Assembly (NCBI RefSeq): GCF_000614185.1
Contig: NZ_BAKM01000002.1
Location: forward strand, 172,350-236,349
Length of the DNA stretch: 64,000 nucleotides
Source of the DNA: Phocaeicola sartorii JCM 17136 = DSM 21941
GTDB lineage: Bacteria; Bacteroidota; Bacteroidia; Bacteroidales; Bacteroidaceae
Reading direction: 5' to 3'
A program made the translations under genes and the position numbers. The notes beneath the pieces are model-generated. The model did not search any database and was not told where the DNA came from. It worked only from the letters and a program-made list of their open reading frames with translations. Below, one piece after another: positions 36,841 through 48,400 of this stretch. How positions within the stretch are numbered: position 1 is the stretch's first letter; every line of letters begins with the position of its first letter.

Positions 36841-37163
36841 AGAGAAAAATGAGGTCGTATCCGTTTTTGATCATTCTTTTTCTTGAAGTAAAATTCATTG
36901 ACTATTGTTGGAAAGAGGCAATGCCCTCGTATGCGGATGTGCGGGTCTGGATGAAAATATTCGTCTTTGTGCTTGAAAACACCTCCACCTTTTACAAAAA
37001 GCTCGCCATCTTTTTAAAAAAGATCAAGAGCTTTCCCTCAAAAGATAATGGCCTTTTACAAAAACACCTTCATCTTTATAGCAAACAACAAGGTCTTTTT
37101 CCCAAAGGGAACGGGTACAAACGGGCGGCTGATCCGTCTTCCTTTTCAGATACTGTAATAATT
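36841..37163. other. AT-rich leader region upstream of the GH2 gene
   Basis: It is in frame with the GH2 gene from an ATG at 36789, but the reading (start inside the inverted repeat, no family similarity, then a clean signal peptide at 37164) speaks against coding. It contains imperfect repeats of the word CCTTTTACAAAAA. I see no consensus promoter. Confidence 0.5.
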
Positions 37164-39716
37164 ATGAAGAAACTGTTTATTTTACTTGTGTGTCTGTTGC
37201 CTATGTTGGCACAAGCTCAAATGGAGACTTCCGTGGCCGGATTCATCCCTTTATCCGGAAGCGGAAGAATAGTATATAATTTCAATCCCGGATGGCGTTT
37301 TCATCGCGGAGATATAAAAGGAGCGGAAGCCGTGCAATTTGATGATACAGCCTGGCAGGTGGTATCCACTCCGCATTCTGTGGAACTGATGCCCGCCGAG
37401 GCAAGTGGTTGTCGTAACTATCAGGGAGTGGCGTGGTACCGGAAACATTTTGTGATTCCCCAGGATATGAGGGGAAAAGAGGTGTCGCTTCATTTCGAGG
37501 CAGCCATGGGCAAACAGGTAGTTTACTTGAACGGCAGGAAGGTGCAGGAGCATTTGGGGGGATATCTTCCTTTCACGGTGCAACTGACGGAGCAGGGAGT
37601 GCAGCCCGGAGACAGTTGCCTGCTGGCGGTGATGACGGACAACAGTGATGATAAGAATTTTCCTCCGGGAAAGCGCCAATATACCTTGGACTTCGCCTAT
37701 CATGGAGGAATCTATCGGGATGTGTGGATGATCGGAAAATCAAGTGTGGCCATTACGGATGCCTTGGAAGCCGATAAGGTGGCCGGAGGCGGTGTGTTTG
37801 TGCATTTTGATTATATAAGCGAGAAAAAAGCGGACGTGTATGTGAATACGGAAGTACATAATAGTGGAAAACAGGCACGTAGCGTAACTGTGGAGACGGT
37901 TCTGGCGGATGCCGGTGATGCTCCCGTAAGAAGGGCTTCGCAACAGGTGAAACTGCAACCGGGGGAGTCGAAAACGGTACGCCAGCAGCTTACCGTCCGC
38001 AATCCTGAACTATGGTCGCCCGACTCACCTTATTTATATAGGATACAATCCCGTGTCAAAGCGGGACGTGAGACACTGGACGGGGGAGTGACCCGTGTGG
38101 GAATCCGCAAAGCGGAATTTAAGGGACAGGACGGCTTCTGGCTGAACGACAAGCCTTTCGGACAGTTGGTCGGAGCAAACCGTCACCAGGATTTTGCCTA
38201 CGTGGGAAATGCGCTGCCCAACAGCCAGCAATGGCGGGATGCCAAACGCTTGCGCGATGCGGGATGTACCATTATCCGTGTGGCCCATTATCCGCAAGAT
38301 CCGGCGTTCATGGATGCCTGTGACGAGCTGGGACTGTTTGTGATAGTGGCTACTCCGGGATGGCAATATTGGAATAAAGATCCCGAATTTGCCAAGCTGG
38401 TTCATAAAAATACCCGTGAGATGATACGCCGGGACCGCAATCATCCCAGCGTGCTGATGTGGGAGCCTATTCTGAATGAGACACCTTATCCGCGCGATTT
38501 CGCACTGGAGGCGTTACGGATCACACGGGAGGAGTTCCCTTATCCCGGACGCCCCGTGGCGGCAGCCGATGTCCACTCGAAAGGAGTGGCGGAAAATTAT
38601 GATGTGGTGTACGGATGGCCGGGAGATGACGAGAAGGCGGACCGTCCCAAGCAATGTATCTTTACCCGTGAGTTTGGTGAGAATGTGGACGACTGGTATG
38701 CGCATAATAACAACAATCGTGCCAGCCGCAGCTGGGGGGAACGTCCGCTATTGGTACAGGCTTTGTCATTGGCTAAGAGCTATGATGAAATATACCGCAC
38801 CACGGGGCAGTTTGTCGGCGGGGCGCAATGGCATCCGTTCGACCATCAGCGTGGATATCATCCTGATCCGTATTTCGGAGGCATTTATGATGCGTTCCGT
38901 CAGCCTAAATATGCTTATTATGCTTTCCGCAGCCAGTCGCCGGCTAGGTTGAAGCATCCTGTGGCGGAAAGTGGCCCTATGGTGTTTATCGCCCATGAAA
39001 TGTCTCCTTTCTCGGATGCCGATGTGGTGGTGTTCAGCAATTGCGACTCAGTCCGCCTCTCCGTCTATGACGGTACCAAAAGCTGGACGCTTCCGGTGGT
39101 TCACGAGCAGGGACACATGCCCAACGCTCCGGTGGTGTTCAAGCAGGTATGGGATTTCTGGGAGGCCCGCGAGTACAGTTATAAGCAGAAAAACTGGCAG
39201 AAAGTAAATATGGTGGCGGAAGGGATCATAGATGGTAAAGTAGTCTGCACTTATAAGCGGATGCCGTCGCGCCGCAGCACGAAGTTGCGCATGTATGTGG
39301 ATACGGAAGGAAAACAATTGGTGGCGGATGGTTCGGATTTTATTGTAGTGGTGGCCGAAGTGACGGACGACAGCGGCAATGTGCGCCGCCTGGCCAAAGA
39401 AAATATCGTGTTTACTGTAGAAGGTGAGGGGAGAATTATCGGGGATGCCTCTATCAATGCCAATCCGCGCACGGTGGAATTCGGCTCTGCTCCCGTATTG
39501 GTCCGCTCTACCCGCAAGCCCGGCAAGATAAAGGTGAAAGCTCGTGTGCAGTTTGAAGGGACGAACGCCCCGGTTTCTGCCGAGGTAGAACTGGAGAGTG
39601 TTCCATCGAAGCTTCCTTTCTGCTACACGGAGGAGGAAACGGATTTCCAATCGGCCGGAGCAAGAACCGCCGGAAGCCTGTCGGGACCGAAAGAATGGCG
39701 GGGAAAGTTGTACTGA
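37164..39716 (+). CDS. glycoside hydrolase family 2 protein
   Basis: 850-aa secreted enzyme. Signal peptide: LFILLVCLLPMLAQAQ. The GH2 sandwich domain comes first (WRFHRGDIKGAEA, GVAWYRKHFVIP), then an immunoglobulin-like domain. The TIM barrel contains GANRHQDFAYVG, the acid/base candidate Glu in MWEPILNETPYP, and the nucleophile candidate Glu in FTREFGENVDD. C-terminal beta domains follow. GH2 members cleave beta-galactosides, beta-mannosides, glucuronides and others. The specificity here is unknown, and the HTCS and pectin genes downstream suggest a plant side-chain sugar. The start at 37164 gives the clean signal peptide. Confidence 0.88.
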   Translation: MKKLFILLVCLLPMLAQAQMETSVAGFIPLSGSGRIVYNFNPGWRFHRGDIKGAEAVQFDDTAWQVVSTPHSVELMPAEASGCRNYQGVAWYRKHFVIPQDMRGKEVSLHFEAAMGKQVVYLNGRKVQEHLGGYLPFTVQLTEQGVQPGDSCLLAVMTDNSDDKNFPPGKRQYTLDFAYHGGIYRDVWMIGKSSVAITDALEADKVAGGGVFVHFDYISEKKADVYVNTEVHNSGKQARSVTVETVLADAGDAPVRRASQQVKLQPGESKTVRQQLTVRNPELWSPDSPYLYRIQSRVKAGRETLDGGVTRVGIRKAEFKGQDGFWLNDKPFGQLVGANRHQDFAYVGNALPNSQQWRDAKRLRDAGCTIIRVAHYPQDPAFMDACDELGLFVIVATPGWQYWNKDPEFAKLVHKNTREMIRRDRNHPSVLMWEPILNETPYPRDFALEALRITREEFPYPGRPVAAADVHSKGVAENYDVVYGWPGDDEKADRPKQCIFTREFGENVDDWYAHNNNNRASRSWGERPLLVQALSLAKSYDEIYRTTGQFVGGAQWHPFDHQRGYHPDPYFGGIYDAFRQPKYAYYAFRSQSPARLKHPVAESGPMVFIAHEMSPFSDADVVVFSNCDSVRLSVYDGTKSWTLPVVHEQGHMPNAPVVFKQVWDFWEAREYSYKQKNWQKVNMVAEGIIDGKVVCTYKRMPSRRSTKLRMYVDTEGKQLVADGSDFIVVVAEVTDDSGNVRRLAKENIVFTVEGEGRIIGDASINANPRTVEFGSAPVLVRSTRKPGKIKVKARVQFEGTNAPVSAEVELESVPSKLPFCYTEEETDFQSAGARTAGSLSGPKEWRGKLY

Positions 39717-39826
39717 CAGAAGAGGAAAGGCAAAAAGTATTGATGGAGGTGGAGAGACAGCAAACGGAGTTTGGTACGGAGAAGTAATATAGCACGCGGA
39801 TTGCTCTCGTTCTGTCGATTATAATG

Positions 39827-39926
39827 GGAACGCAAATGACGCAGATGACACAAATTTAACCTTCCGGCAGGTTTATATCCATGCTGTGCAGCTATTAATT
39901 TGTGTCATTTGCGTTATTTGTGTTCC
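39827..39926. repeat. 30-bp inverted repeat between GH2 and HTCS genes
   Basis: Arms 39827-39856 and 39897-39926 are reverse complements at 27 of 30 positions, 40-nt loop. The arms are made of tandem words like ACGCAAATGAC/ATGACACAAAT. The 39717-40022 gap holds this, a possible transcription end for GH2 and the HTCS promoter. Confidence 0.7.
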
Positions 39927-39986
39927 AATCTGATCAATAGATGGGTATTTAACTAATTTCAATTTAATTACCAACGGATTTTTTCT

Positions 39987-39994
39987 TATCTTTG
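39987..39994 (+). promoter_or_regulatory. -7 box of the HTCS gene
   Basis: TATCTTTG, predicting a leader of about 24 nt to 40023. Only a weak -33 match (TTTA, 39963-39966). Confidence 0.6.
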
Positions 39995-40022
39995 ACCTCG
40001 GTTTGAAGAAAACTAAATACTT

Positions 40023-43000
40023 ATGAAGAAATATATACTAATTATACTTTGTTGCCTGACAAGCTTTCCTTCGTGGTCATATAATGTGAATATGATTGTG
40101 GAACATTATTCTGTGGATCAAGGGCTTCCTAATAACACCGTAAACTGTACCTTGAAAGACAGGGATGGCTTTATCTGGTTCGGCACCTGGTATGGCTTAT
40201 GTTGTTTTGACGGAGTGAAGTTTAAAACTTTCAACAAGCAGGAGTATGACTCGGATGTGCCTCCGCGCAAGATCCAGCGCATCGTCGAGGACAAGAACGG
40301 GTATATATGGGTGAAGACCATCGACCGGAAATTGTATGTGTTCAATAAAGTGACCGAATGTTTTCATGCTGTTTACGATGACATGAAGAACTATTCGGAG
40401 AATATCCAGGTGATAAAATTACAGAATACGGCCGAGGGGGATGTGCTGTTGCTGACCAAAGATAAAAATTTGCTGCTGGCGGGTGTGGATGAGAAAGGGC
40501 AGGTCACTATCAAGATCCTGTTCGACTCGCAGCATGAGATAAACAAGCATGATTATACGCTGAAACACCATGTCCTGTGCGAGACGGAGGAGTATATCAG
40601 CTGGATAGGCACCGACTACAAGGTGGCCGCCGTGCATAAGGGGAAGGAACTGGCGTCCCGCCCGGCCGATTTTATAACCAGTAAGATCAATTCCGGTGAC
40701 AAGGACAGTTTCACCTGTTTTTTTGAAGATGGTAAGAAGGTGTGGGTAGGAGACCGTGCGGGTGTTTTTTACAGCATTGACGTGGGGACAGGCCTGGTGA
40801 ACCGATATCTGCTGTCCGAGATTAAGGGAGCCATCAGCAATCTGCTGGTCACGCCGTCAGGATGCGTTTATCTCAGTGTGGCGGGGCAGGGTACATACGA
40901 GTATGATCTGGCCGAGCGCAGGCTGCAAAAGATAAATACTGAAATGAATGACGCGATGGTGACCCACGCATTCATAGACCAGTATGACAAAATATGGTTT
41001 CACGAAAATGAGCGGGCGCTGATATATTATGACCCGTTGAACCATACCGCGAAACGGTTTCCGTTCACCATGTTCGGAAAGATAACCACCCTGTATTCGG
41101 AAGATGCCGGCGAGCAGGGGCTCTTTTTCCTGTCTCCCGCAGGAGAGGCCTGGCTGTTCGACAGGGAGCATGCCGAGATGGTCTATATCAATCAGTTGAA
41201 ACAACTCTCTAACGACAAGCCCAATCAGCAGTTCTATCATCTGATGCTGGATGATGACGGAGTGTTGTGGCTTTCGTCCGCCGATGAAGGGGTGTATTGC
41301 ATGAATTTCCCCAAGAAGCAGTTCAACCTGCTTCCCTTGTCCCCGCAGTCGGCCGGAAGCTATGTGGCAGGAGTGAGGGCTCTCTTCCAGTCAAAGAATG
41401 GCGACATCTGGGTGGGCACCCGCTGGCAATGTGTCTACCGGATGGACCGGAACGGTACGACCCGACATGTTTATTCTACGGGCGACGAGCGCATAGGCAA
41501 TGTATATCATATCATGGAGGACGACAAGGGGAATCTCTGGTTCTCTACCAAAGGCGACGGACTGGTGAAGGCGGTTCCCGATGAGAAGGCCGCGGGCGGT
41601 TTCCGTTTCAAACGCTTCCTGCACAGTTTGTCCGATTTGTCGTCTATCAGCGGAAATGATGTGTATTTCACTTATCAGGATGAAAGGAAACGCATCTGGG
41701 TGGGTACTTTGGACGGAGGACTGAACCTGCTATGCGAGGAGGAGGAGGGGGAAATCACCTTCAAGAACAAATACAACGGATTCAAGAACTATCCCACGTA
41801 TGGCCTCTATATGGAAGTGAGGAATATGATAGAGGATAAGGACGGGCGCATGTGGGTAGGCACGATGGACGGGCTGATGTCTTTTAAGAATGACTTTGCC
41901 TCGGTGGAGCAGATAGAGTTTGAGACCTATCGTGGCACCAACCGGACAAATTATGCCGACAGCGATGTGTATGCACTTTATAAGGATGAGCTCTCGCAGA
42001 TATGGGTATGCGTGTTTGGGGGAGGACTGAGCAAATTGTTGGGATATGATGAGAAAACACATGAGATTTCATTTAAATTGTATGGCTGGGAAGACGGGTT
42101 GAATAATGATGTGGTGATGTCTGTCATAGAAGATGATAACGGTTCCCTTTGGCTTGCCACGGAAAAAGGGCTTTCCTGCTTTGACAGGACGACAAGCCAG
42201 GTCCGTAATTATGATAAATACGATGGCTTTCCTCCGGTGGCGATGGAGGAAAGCACCACCTTGAAGACGCTGGACGGAGAACTCTGGCTGGGGTGCAAAG
42301 AGGGGATACTGACCTTTTTCCCCGACAAACTGGAAACACGGAAAATTGATTATAACACGTTCATTGTGGGATGCCAGATATCCAACCGGGATATACGCAG
42401 TTATACAGATCAGCCCATTATTGACCGCTCCATTACCTATACGGACCGGATTACGTTGAATCACAACCAGTCTATGTTCACGTTGGAGTTTGCGGCGTTG
42501 AACTATAATAATCAGAACCGGGTGTCCTACAAGTATATTCTGGAAGGATATGAGAAGGAATGGCACTATAACGGGAAGAACCGCATCGCGTCCTATACCA
42601 ATGTCCCTCCTGGAAAATACCTGTTCAGGGTGCAGACACTGGATGAGGCGAATCCCGGTCTGGACTCCTTCCGGGAACTGACCGTTGTCGTTCTGCCACC
42701 CTGGTGGGCTAGCTGGTGGGCGTATGTCATCTATATGATTATAGCCGTCGCCTTGTTGCTGGTGGCCATAAAATTGTCTCTTTTCATGATAAAGGTAAAG
42801 AATGATGTCTATATCGAACAAAAGTTGTCCGAACTGAAAATCAAGTTCTTTACCAATATCTCGCATGAGTTGCGCACTCCGCTGACTCTGATCCAGGGGC
42901 CCATCCAGGAACTGAGAGAAAAGGAGAAACTATCTCAGAAAGGAATGCAATATGTGGATCTGATGGAGAGGAATACCAAACAGATGCTGCAACTGGTCAA

Positions 43001-44417
43001 CCAGATTCTGGATTTCCGTAAAATACAGAACGGGAAGATGCGTCTGCACGTGTCGTTGTTCAACCTGAATGAGATGGTGGATTCCTTTGAGAAGGAATTC
43101 AGGGTGATGGCCGAAGAGAATGAAGTCAGTTTCACCTTCCAGCTGGCCGGCGAGGATATCATGGTATGGGCCGACAAGGAGAAAGTGGCCATCGTGATCC
43201 GCAACATTATCTCGAACGCATTCAAGTTCACTCCTGCCGGGGGGAACATTTATGTCACGATGGGCGTGACGGAGGATGGTAAGCGTTGCTATGTCCGGGT
43301 GGAAGACAGCGGTGTGGGGATTCCCGCCAGCAAGCTTTCCGAAATCTTCGAACGTTTCTCGCAGGCAGATAACGTCCGCGGCGCTTATTATCAGGGGACA
43401 GGTATCGGGCTGGCTTTGTCTAAAGAACTGATCAGCCTGCATCATGGCGAGATCTATGCCGAGAGTCCCGAGGGGAAAGGGGCTATCTTTATGATCGAGC
43501 TGCAACTGGGCAAGGAGCACTACAAACCGTCGGAGGTGGATTTCTATATGGGCGGTGAGACGATGGACGCTTCCGGAACAGAATCCGCTTCCGCCTCTGC
43601 AAGCAAGGAAGAGGAGCTGGAACAGCCCATAGACTCGTCTTTGCCTACCGTGCTGATTGTGGAGGACAATAAAGATTTGTGCAATATGCTGAAATTGCAG
43701 TTGGAGGACAAATTCAATATCTATATGGCCAATGATGGCGTGGAAGGGCTGAAGAAGGTGCATCTCTATCATCCCGACATGGTGGTCACCGACCAGATGA
43801 TGCCGAATATGGATGGCATGGAGATGTTGCAGCGCATCCGGAAGGATTTCCAGATCAGCCACATCCCGGTGATTATCCTGACAGCCAAAGGAAATGACGA
43901 GGCCAAGACCAAGGCGATCAGCATGGGAGCGAATGCCTATATCATCAAGCCGTTCAGCAAAGATTATCTGGTGGCGCGTATCGAGCAGTTGCTGAATGAA
44001 CGCAAGTTGTTCCGCGAGCGTGTGTGGCAGCAGCCCGAAGAACAGAAGGAGGAACAGGATACCTACGAACAGTTCCTGGTGAAGAAGGATGTGCAGTTCA
44101 TTGAGAAGATTCATCAGGTCATCGAGGAGAATTTGGATAACAGTGATTTCAATATAGATACTATCGCCTCGACTATCGGGCTGAGCCGTTCGGCTTTCTT
44201 TAAGAAACTGAAAAGCCTCACCGGGTTTGCTCCGGTGGATCTGGTGAAAGAAATCCGTCTGAACAAATCCATTGAGTTGATAAAGAACTCGGATATGAGT
44301 ATCTCGGAAATCGCTTTTGCCGTGGGCTTCAAGGACTCCGGCTATTTCAGCAAATGCTTCCGTAAGAAGTATGACCAGACTCCGAGGGAGTATATGAATG
44401 AATGGCGTAAAGGCTGA
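40023..44417 (+). CDS. hybrid two-component system regulator (HTCS) of the PUL
   Basis: 1464-aa single-protein sensor-regulator in the inner membrane. Order: signal peptide (1-19); two periplasmic beta-propellers of Reg_prop repeats, for example DRDGFIWFGTWYGLCCFDG; Y_Y_Y domain near 800-880 (YKYILEGYEKEWHY); membrane helix near 900-925. Then the histidine kinase, with His948 in TNISHELRTPLTL, N box IISNAFKFTP and G box GTGIGLALSKEL. Then the receiver, with Asp1257 in VVTDQMMPNMDG. Last is an AraC-type helix-turn-helix ending in GYFSKCFRKKYDQTPREY. It should bind an oligosaccharide released in the periplasm and switch on the following PUL genes. Confidence 0.96.
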   Translation: MKKYILIILCCLTSFPSWSYNVNMIVEHYSVDQGLPNNTVNCTLKDRDGFIWFGTWYGLCCFDGVKFKTFNKQEYDSDVPPRKIQRIVEDKNGYIWVKTIDRKLYVFNKVTECFHAVYDDMKNYSENIQVIKLQNTAEGDVLLLTKDKNLLLAGVDEKGQVTIKILFDSQHEINKHDYTLKHHVLCETEEYISWIGTDYKVAAVHKGKELASRPADFITSKINSGDKDSFTCFFEDGKKVWVGDRAGVFYSIDVGTGLVNRYLLSEIKGAISNLLVTPSGCVYLSVAGQGTYEYDLAERRLQKINTEMNDAMVTHAFIDQYDKIWFHENERALIYYDPLNHTAKRFPFTMFGKITTLYSEDAGEQGLFFLSPAGEAWLFDREHAEMVYINQLKQLSNDKPNQQFYHLMLDDDGVLWLSSADEGVYCMNFPKKQFNLLPLSPQSAGSYVAGVRALFQSKNGDIWVGTRWQCVYRMDRNGTTRHVYSTGDERIGNVYHIMEDDKGNLWFSTKGDGLVKAVPDEKAAGGFRFKRFLHSLSDLSSISGNDVYFTYQDERKRIWVGTLDGGLNLLCEEEEGEITFKNKYNGFKNYPTYGLYMEVRNMIEDKDGRMWVGTMDGLMSFKNDFASVEQIEFETYRGTNRTNYADSDVYALYKDELSQIWVCVFGGGLSKLLGYDEKTHEISFKLYGWEDGLNNDVVMSVIEDDNGSLWLATEKGLSCFDRTTSQVRNYDKYDGFPPVAMEESTTLKTLDGELWLGCKEGILTFFPDKLETRKIDYNTFIVGCQISNRDIRSYTDQPIIDRSITYTDRITLNHNQSMFTLEFAALNYNNQNRVSYKYILEGYEKEWHYNGKNRIASYTNVPPGKYLFRVQTLDEANPGLDSFRELTVVVLPPWWASWWAYVIYMIIAVALLLVAIKLSLFMIKVKNDVYIEQKLSELKIKFFTNISHELRTPLTLIQGPIQELREKEKLSQKGMQYVDLMERNTKQMLQLVNQILDFRKIQNGKMRLHVSLFNLNEMVDSFEKEFRVMAEENEVSFTFQLAGEDIMVWADKEKVAIVIRNIISNAFKFTPAGGNIYVTMGVTEDGKRCYVRVEDSGVGIPASKLSEIFERFSQADNVRGAYYQGTGIGLALSKELISLHHGEIYAESPEGKGAIFMIELQLGKEHYKPSEVDFYMGGETMDASGTESASASASKEEELEQPIDSSLPTVLIVEDNKDLCNMLKLQLEDKFNIYMANDGVEGLKKVHLYHPDMVVTDQMMPNMDGMEMLQRIRKDFQISHIPVIILTAKGNDEAKTKAISMGANAYIIKPFSKDYLVARIEQLLNERKLFRERVWQQPEEQKEEQDTYEQFLVKKDVQFIEKIHQVIEENLDNSDFNIDTIASTIGLSRSAFFKKLKSLTGFAPVDLVKEIRLNKSIELIKNSDMSISEIAFAVGFKDSGYFSKCFRKKYDQTPREYMNEWRKG

Positions 44418-44439
44418 CCCCTGATTTTTATAGAACCGG

Positions 44440-44482
44440 AATCCCGTAAACAGGCGCAAGCGGGCGTCATGTTTGCGGGATT
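44440..44482 (+). terminator. terminator-like hairpin after the HTCS gene
   Basis: AATCCCGTAAACA (44440-44452) pairs with TGTTTGCGGGATT (44470-44482), followed by a modest T-rich tail. Confidence 0.65.
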
Positions 44483-44581
44483 GTCTTGTTTATCTGCTAA
44501 GTTATTTTGTTTTTTATTAAGATTTGGTGATTACATACTTTGAGATGGTTCGTCTTAATTCTAAACAATAACTAGATTGCG

Positions 44582-45466
44582 ATGAATGTGAAAAAAATTA
44601 TCAGTTTAATCATGCTCCTGTTTATGTTACTGCCTTTGGGAGCACAGAATCCAGAAGGGGAACAGCGTTATAAAATAGCAGCATGTGACTGGATGATGCT
44701 AAAACGTCAGAAGATCGGTTCTTTTCAATTAATGAGGGAATTGGGAGGTGATGGTGTAGAAATGGACATGGGTGGTTTGGGAAAACGGGATACGTTTGAC
44801 AATAAGTTCCACCAGCCTCATTTTTGCAAATTATTTAAAGAAACAGCACAGAAACAGCGTATGGAAGTTCCTTCCGTGGCAATGTCCGGATTCTTCGGGC
44901 AGTCTTTCCTGACTCATCATAATTACAAAGCCCTGGTGCAGGATTGTCTGTTTACCATGAACGTGATGGGCGCCCGGGTGGCTTTCCTTCCTTTAGGAGG
45001 CATCAAAGAGGATTGGACAGTAGCGGGTGACGCACGCCGCGAATTGGTCCGCCACCTGCACGAAGTGGGAGAAATGGCCGTGAAAGAAGGAGTGGTGATA
45101 GGTATCCGTACTCCGTTGGATGCCAAAGGAGACAGGAAGCTATTGAAAGAGATCGGTTCGGAAGGTATAAAGATTTATTACAGTTTTCAGAATGCGCTGG
45201 AAAATGGGCGCGATCTGTGTAAAGAGCTGAAGAAATTGGGAAAGAACCGGATTTGTCAGATTCATTGTACGGATACGGACGGGGTTACCCTTCCTTATAA
45301 CACACGTCTGGATATGAATGCCGTGAAGCGTACGCTCGATAAAATGGGGTGGAGCGGATGGCTGGTTATCGAACGCTCGCGGAATAAGGATGAAGTCCGT
45401 AATGTGAAGAAAAACTTCGGGACGAATGTCTCTTACCTGAAAAAGATATTTCAACAGGAAAAATAA
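44582..45466 (+). CDS. secreted TIM-barrel protein, sugar phosphate isomerase/epimerase-like
   Basis: 294 aa. Signal peptide about 1-21 (LLFMLLPLGA). The body matches the AP endonuclease 2/xylose isomerase-like barrel: GGDGVEMDMGGLGKRD, then LVIERSRNK near the end and HCTDTD as a likely metal-binding piece. A cytoplasmic-type epimerase fold placed in the periplasm is common in Bacteroides PULs, but its substrate is unknown. First gene after the HTCS and 29 nt from susC, so likely the start of the PUL transcript. Confidence 0.8.
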   Translation: MNVKKIISLIMLLFMLLPLGAQNPEGEQRYKIAACDWMMLKRQKIGSFQLMRELGGDGVEMDMGGLGKRDTFDNKFHQPHFCKLFKETAQKQRMEVPSVAMSGFFGQSFLTHHNYKALVQDCLFTMNVMGARVAFLPLGGIKEDWTVAGDARRELVRHLHEVGEMAVKEGVVIGIRTPLDAKGDRKLLKEIGSEGIKIYYSFQNALENGRDLCKELKKLGKNRICQIHCTDTDGVTLPYNTRLDMNAVKRTLDKMGWSGWLVIERSRNKDEVRNVKKNFGTNVSYLKKIFQQEK

Positions 45467-45495
45467 GATAATATTTTAATTTTAAAAATGATTCT

Positions 45496-48400
45496 ATGAA
45501 GAAAGAAAAAGCATTTCTTCAGAAACTGGATAAGATTGGCAGCTTGACTCAGGTTGTTTGTCTCAGTCTGTTTCTGACGGGAGTTTCTGCTCAGGATGCG
45601 TTTGCCGAGGCGGGATTCCCTATATCCCAATCGGTGCAGCAGACCAAAACTGTCACCGGACAGGTTGTTGATGAAACTGGTGAACCGGTGATTGGTGCCA
45701 GTGTGCTGGTGGAAGGGACAACAAACGGTACTATTACTGATTTTGACGGAAAATTCGCTTTGCAAGTTCCTTCGGGCAAGAAGGTTGTCATTTCATTTGT
45801 GGGGTATATATCGCAAACGATTGTTCCTAAACAGGGAAAAGACTTTAAAGTGGTGCTAAAGGAAGATTCTAAGATTTTGGATGAAGTGGTTATTGTTGGT
45901 TATGGTACCCAAAAGGCTAAGAATGTTACTGGTGCAATTTCTACTGTAAATCCTAAAGAAATAGAAGACTTGCCGGTAGGAAATTTAGGAGCAGCTTTAC
46001 AAGGTATGGTGACAGGCTTGAGTGTTAGCGGAGGACAAAGCCGTCCTGGTGCTGCTGCCAGCCTGTCTATTCGCCAGCCTATGACTCTATCTAAAGATGG
46101 TGGAGACACAAATCCCATTTATGTTGTTGATGATTTTATTGTGGATGCGACAACGTTTAATAATTTGGATCCTAATGAGGTAGAGAATATATCAGTTTTG
46201 AAAGATGCAGCAGCTTCTGTTTATGGTGCTCGTGGTGGACAAGGTGCTATATTGGTAAAAACTAAGCGTGGAAAAGAGGGCGAGCTCGTATATCTTATAG
46301 CGGACAGTTCGGATACAATGATGAGATAGCACGTCCCAAGATGATGGATTCATATCGGTATGGATTGTTCTATAATGCTATTGCTGCTGCTAATGGTAAT
46401 GATGCTATAAAGGATCACAAAAAAGACCTCTTTCAGGCAGATGAATTGGAAGCTATGCGTAATATCAATTATGATTGGCTGGATGATGCTTGGAAGGGTG
46501 CTTTCAGTATGAAGCATAATCTTAATCTAAGCGGTGGAACCAAAAAGGCTACTTACTTTGCAGGGGTATCTTATTATACGCAGAGTGGTAACTTAGGGAC
46601 ACTGGATTATGAACGATGGAATTATCGTGCAGGTGTGGATGTTAAACTAGCATCTCATTTTAAAGTGGGGCTGCAAGCTTCGGGAGACTATGGAAAAAGT
46701 GAAAAGACATTTAATAAAGTCGGAGGTGAAAATGATGAGAATGATTATAATACATTATTGTTGACCCCTCACTATATTCCGGCTTATATGGATGGATTGC
46801 CGTTATTACGTTATGGATTTTCAAATAGTCAGCAAAACAATATCCAGCAATATAATTATTACGCATTGGAAGATTTGGGTAATATATCAAAGAATGATCC
46901 TCAAAATATGCGTTTGAATGCTTCTGTGGAGTATGACTTTGACTGGAATAAAACATTGAAAGGACTTAAATTGAAAATGTCTTATTCTAAAAGTATAAGT
47001 ACAGATAAAAATAGTCGTGTCGGCTCTAAATATACTGCTTATTCTTTCAAAACACGTGGTGGATCAGGTAATCACTTATATATAGGTGATGATTTGACTA
47101 ATGAATCTAATTTGCAACAAACGACAGTTAAAAATGGAAATCAGATTTGGAGAACCATGAATCGTACGGATAGTTATCAGTTGAACTTTGTTGCAAACTA
47201 TAATCGTACTTTTGGCAAACATACGATAGGAGCTTTGTTTTCTGTCGAACGCTCAGAAAGAAATTATGAGTATGTACGCTATTATAGAGAGGATCCGTTA
47301 GAAGTGAATAATGGTGAATGGAATACGGCAACAGGTAAAATGGATGGACTGACAGAACGTTCTGAGTCTGGATTGTTGTCTTATATTGGACGTGTGAACT
47401 ATTCATACGATGATCGGTATATGATGGAATTCCTTGTTCGTTCGGATGCATCTACTAAATTCTCACCTAGTAATTACTGGGGGGTATTTCCTTCTTTATC
47501 ATTGGGTTGGGTCGTATCTGAAGAAAGTTGGTTTAAAGAAAAAATACAATGGCTCGAATATTTGAAAGTCAGAGGTTCGGTAGGTATGCTGGGTAAGGAT
47601 AATACTAAGGCATGGCTGTGGCGTCAGAATTATTCATATCAGGCAAATAAAGGAGCTGTTTTTGGCACTAATGATCAAAACCCTGTAGGTATGGGATTGA
47701 AAATGGGTGCGGCTCCTAATGCTGATGTGCATTGGGATAAGAGTTATAAATTTAATTTCGGTGTTGATACTAGATTCTTGGATGGCAGATTGTCATTTGG
47801 CTTGGATGCGTATTTGGATAAGAATACAGAAATGCTGGTTCAAAGAGACGGCTTGGTTCCTGTGACAATTGGTGGTGCCTTGGCTGCTGAGAATTATGAT
47901 GCTATAGATGCCTATGGTGTGGAACTTTCTTTCGGCTGGAGAGATAGAGTAGGTGATATTAATTATTTCGTTAAACTGAATACTGCATTTACAGGCACTA
48001 AATACCGTAAACATGATTGGCCGGATATTATAGGTCTGGGTGATATATATAAAGGTGGTCCGACAGATAGAGGAAAATGGGGATATGATTGTATCGGAAT
48101 GTTTCGTACTCAACAAGAAATTGATGAGTTTGTGACACAAAATAATGTCACTAAATATATGGGAATGAATCCTGAACAAATAAAGCCGGGTATGTTGATC
48201 TATCGTGATGTTAGAGGTAAACAGAATCCCGATGGAAGTTGGGAGGCTGCTGATGGTATTATTGATTCAAACGACAGAATCCGTTTGAGTAAGAAAAATA
48301 GTAATCCTTATGGATTTAGTTTAAACTTTGGTGGTGACTGGAAAGGTTTGAGCTTGAGTGCGCAACTTAGTGCTTCATGGGGTGGATGGGCTGAAATTCC

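Noticed and set aside
36789..37163. N-terminal extension of the GH2 protein by 125 residues
   Set aside because: It is in frame but begins inside the inverted repeat, has low-complexity content, and is followed by a clean signal peptide at 37164.
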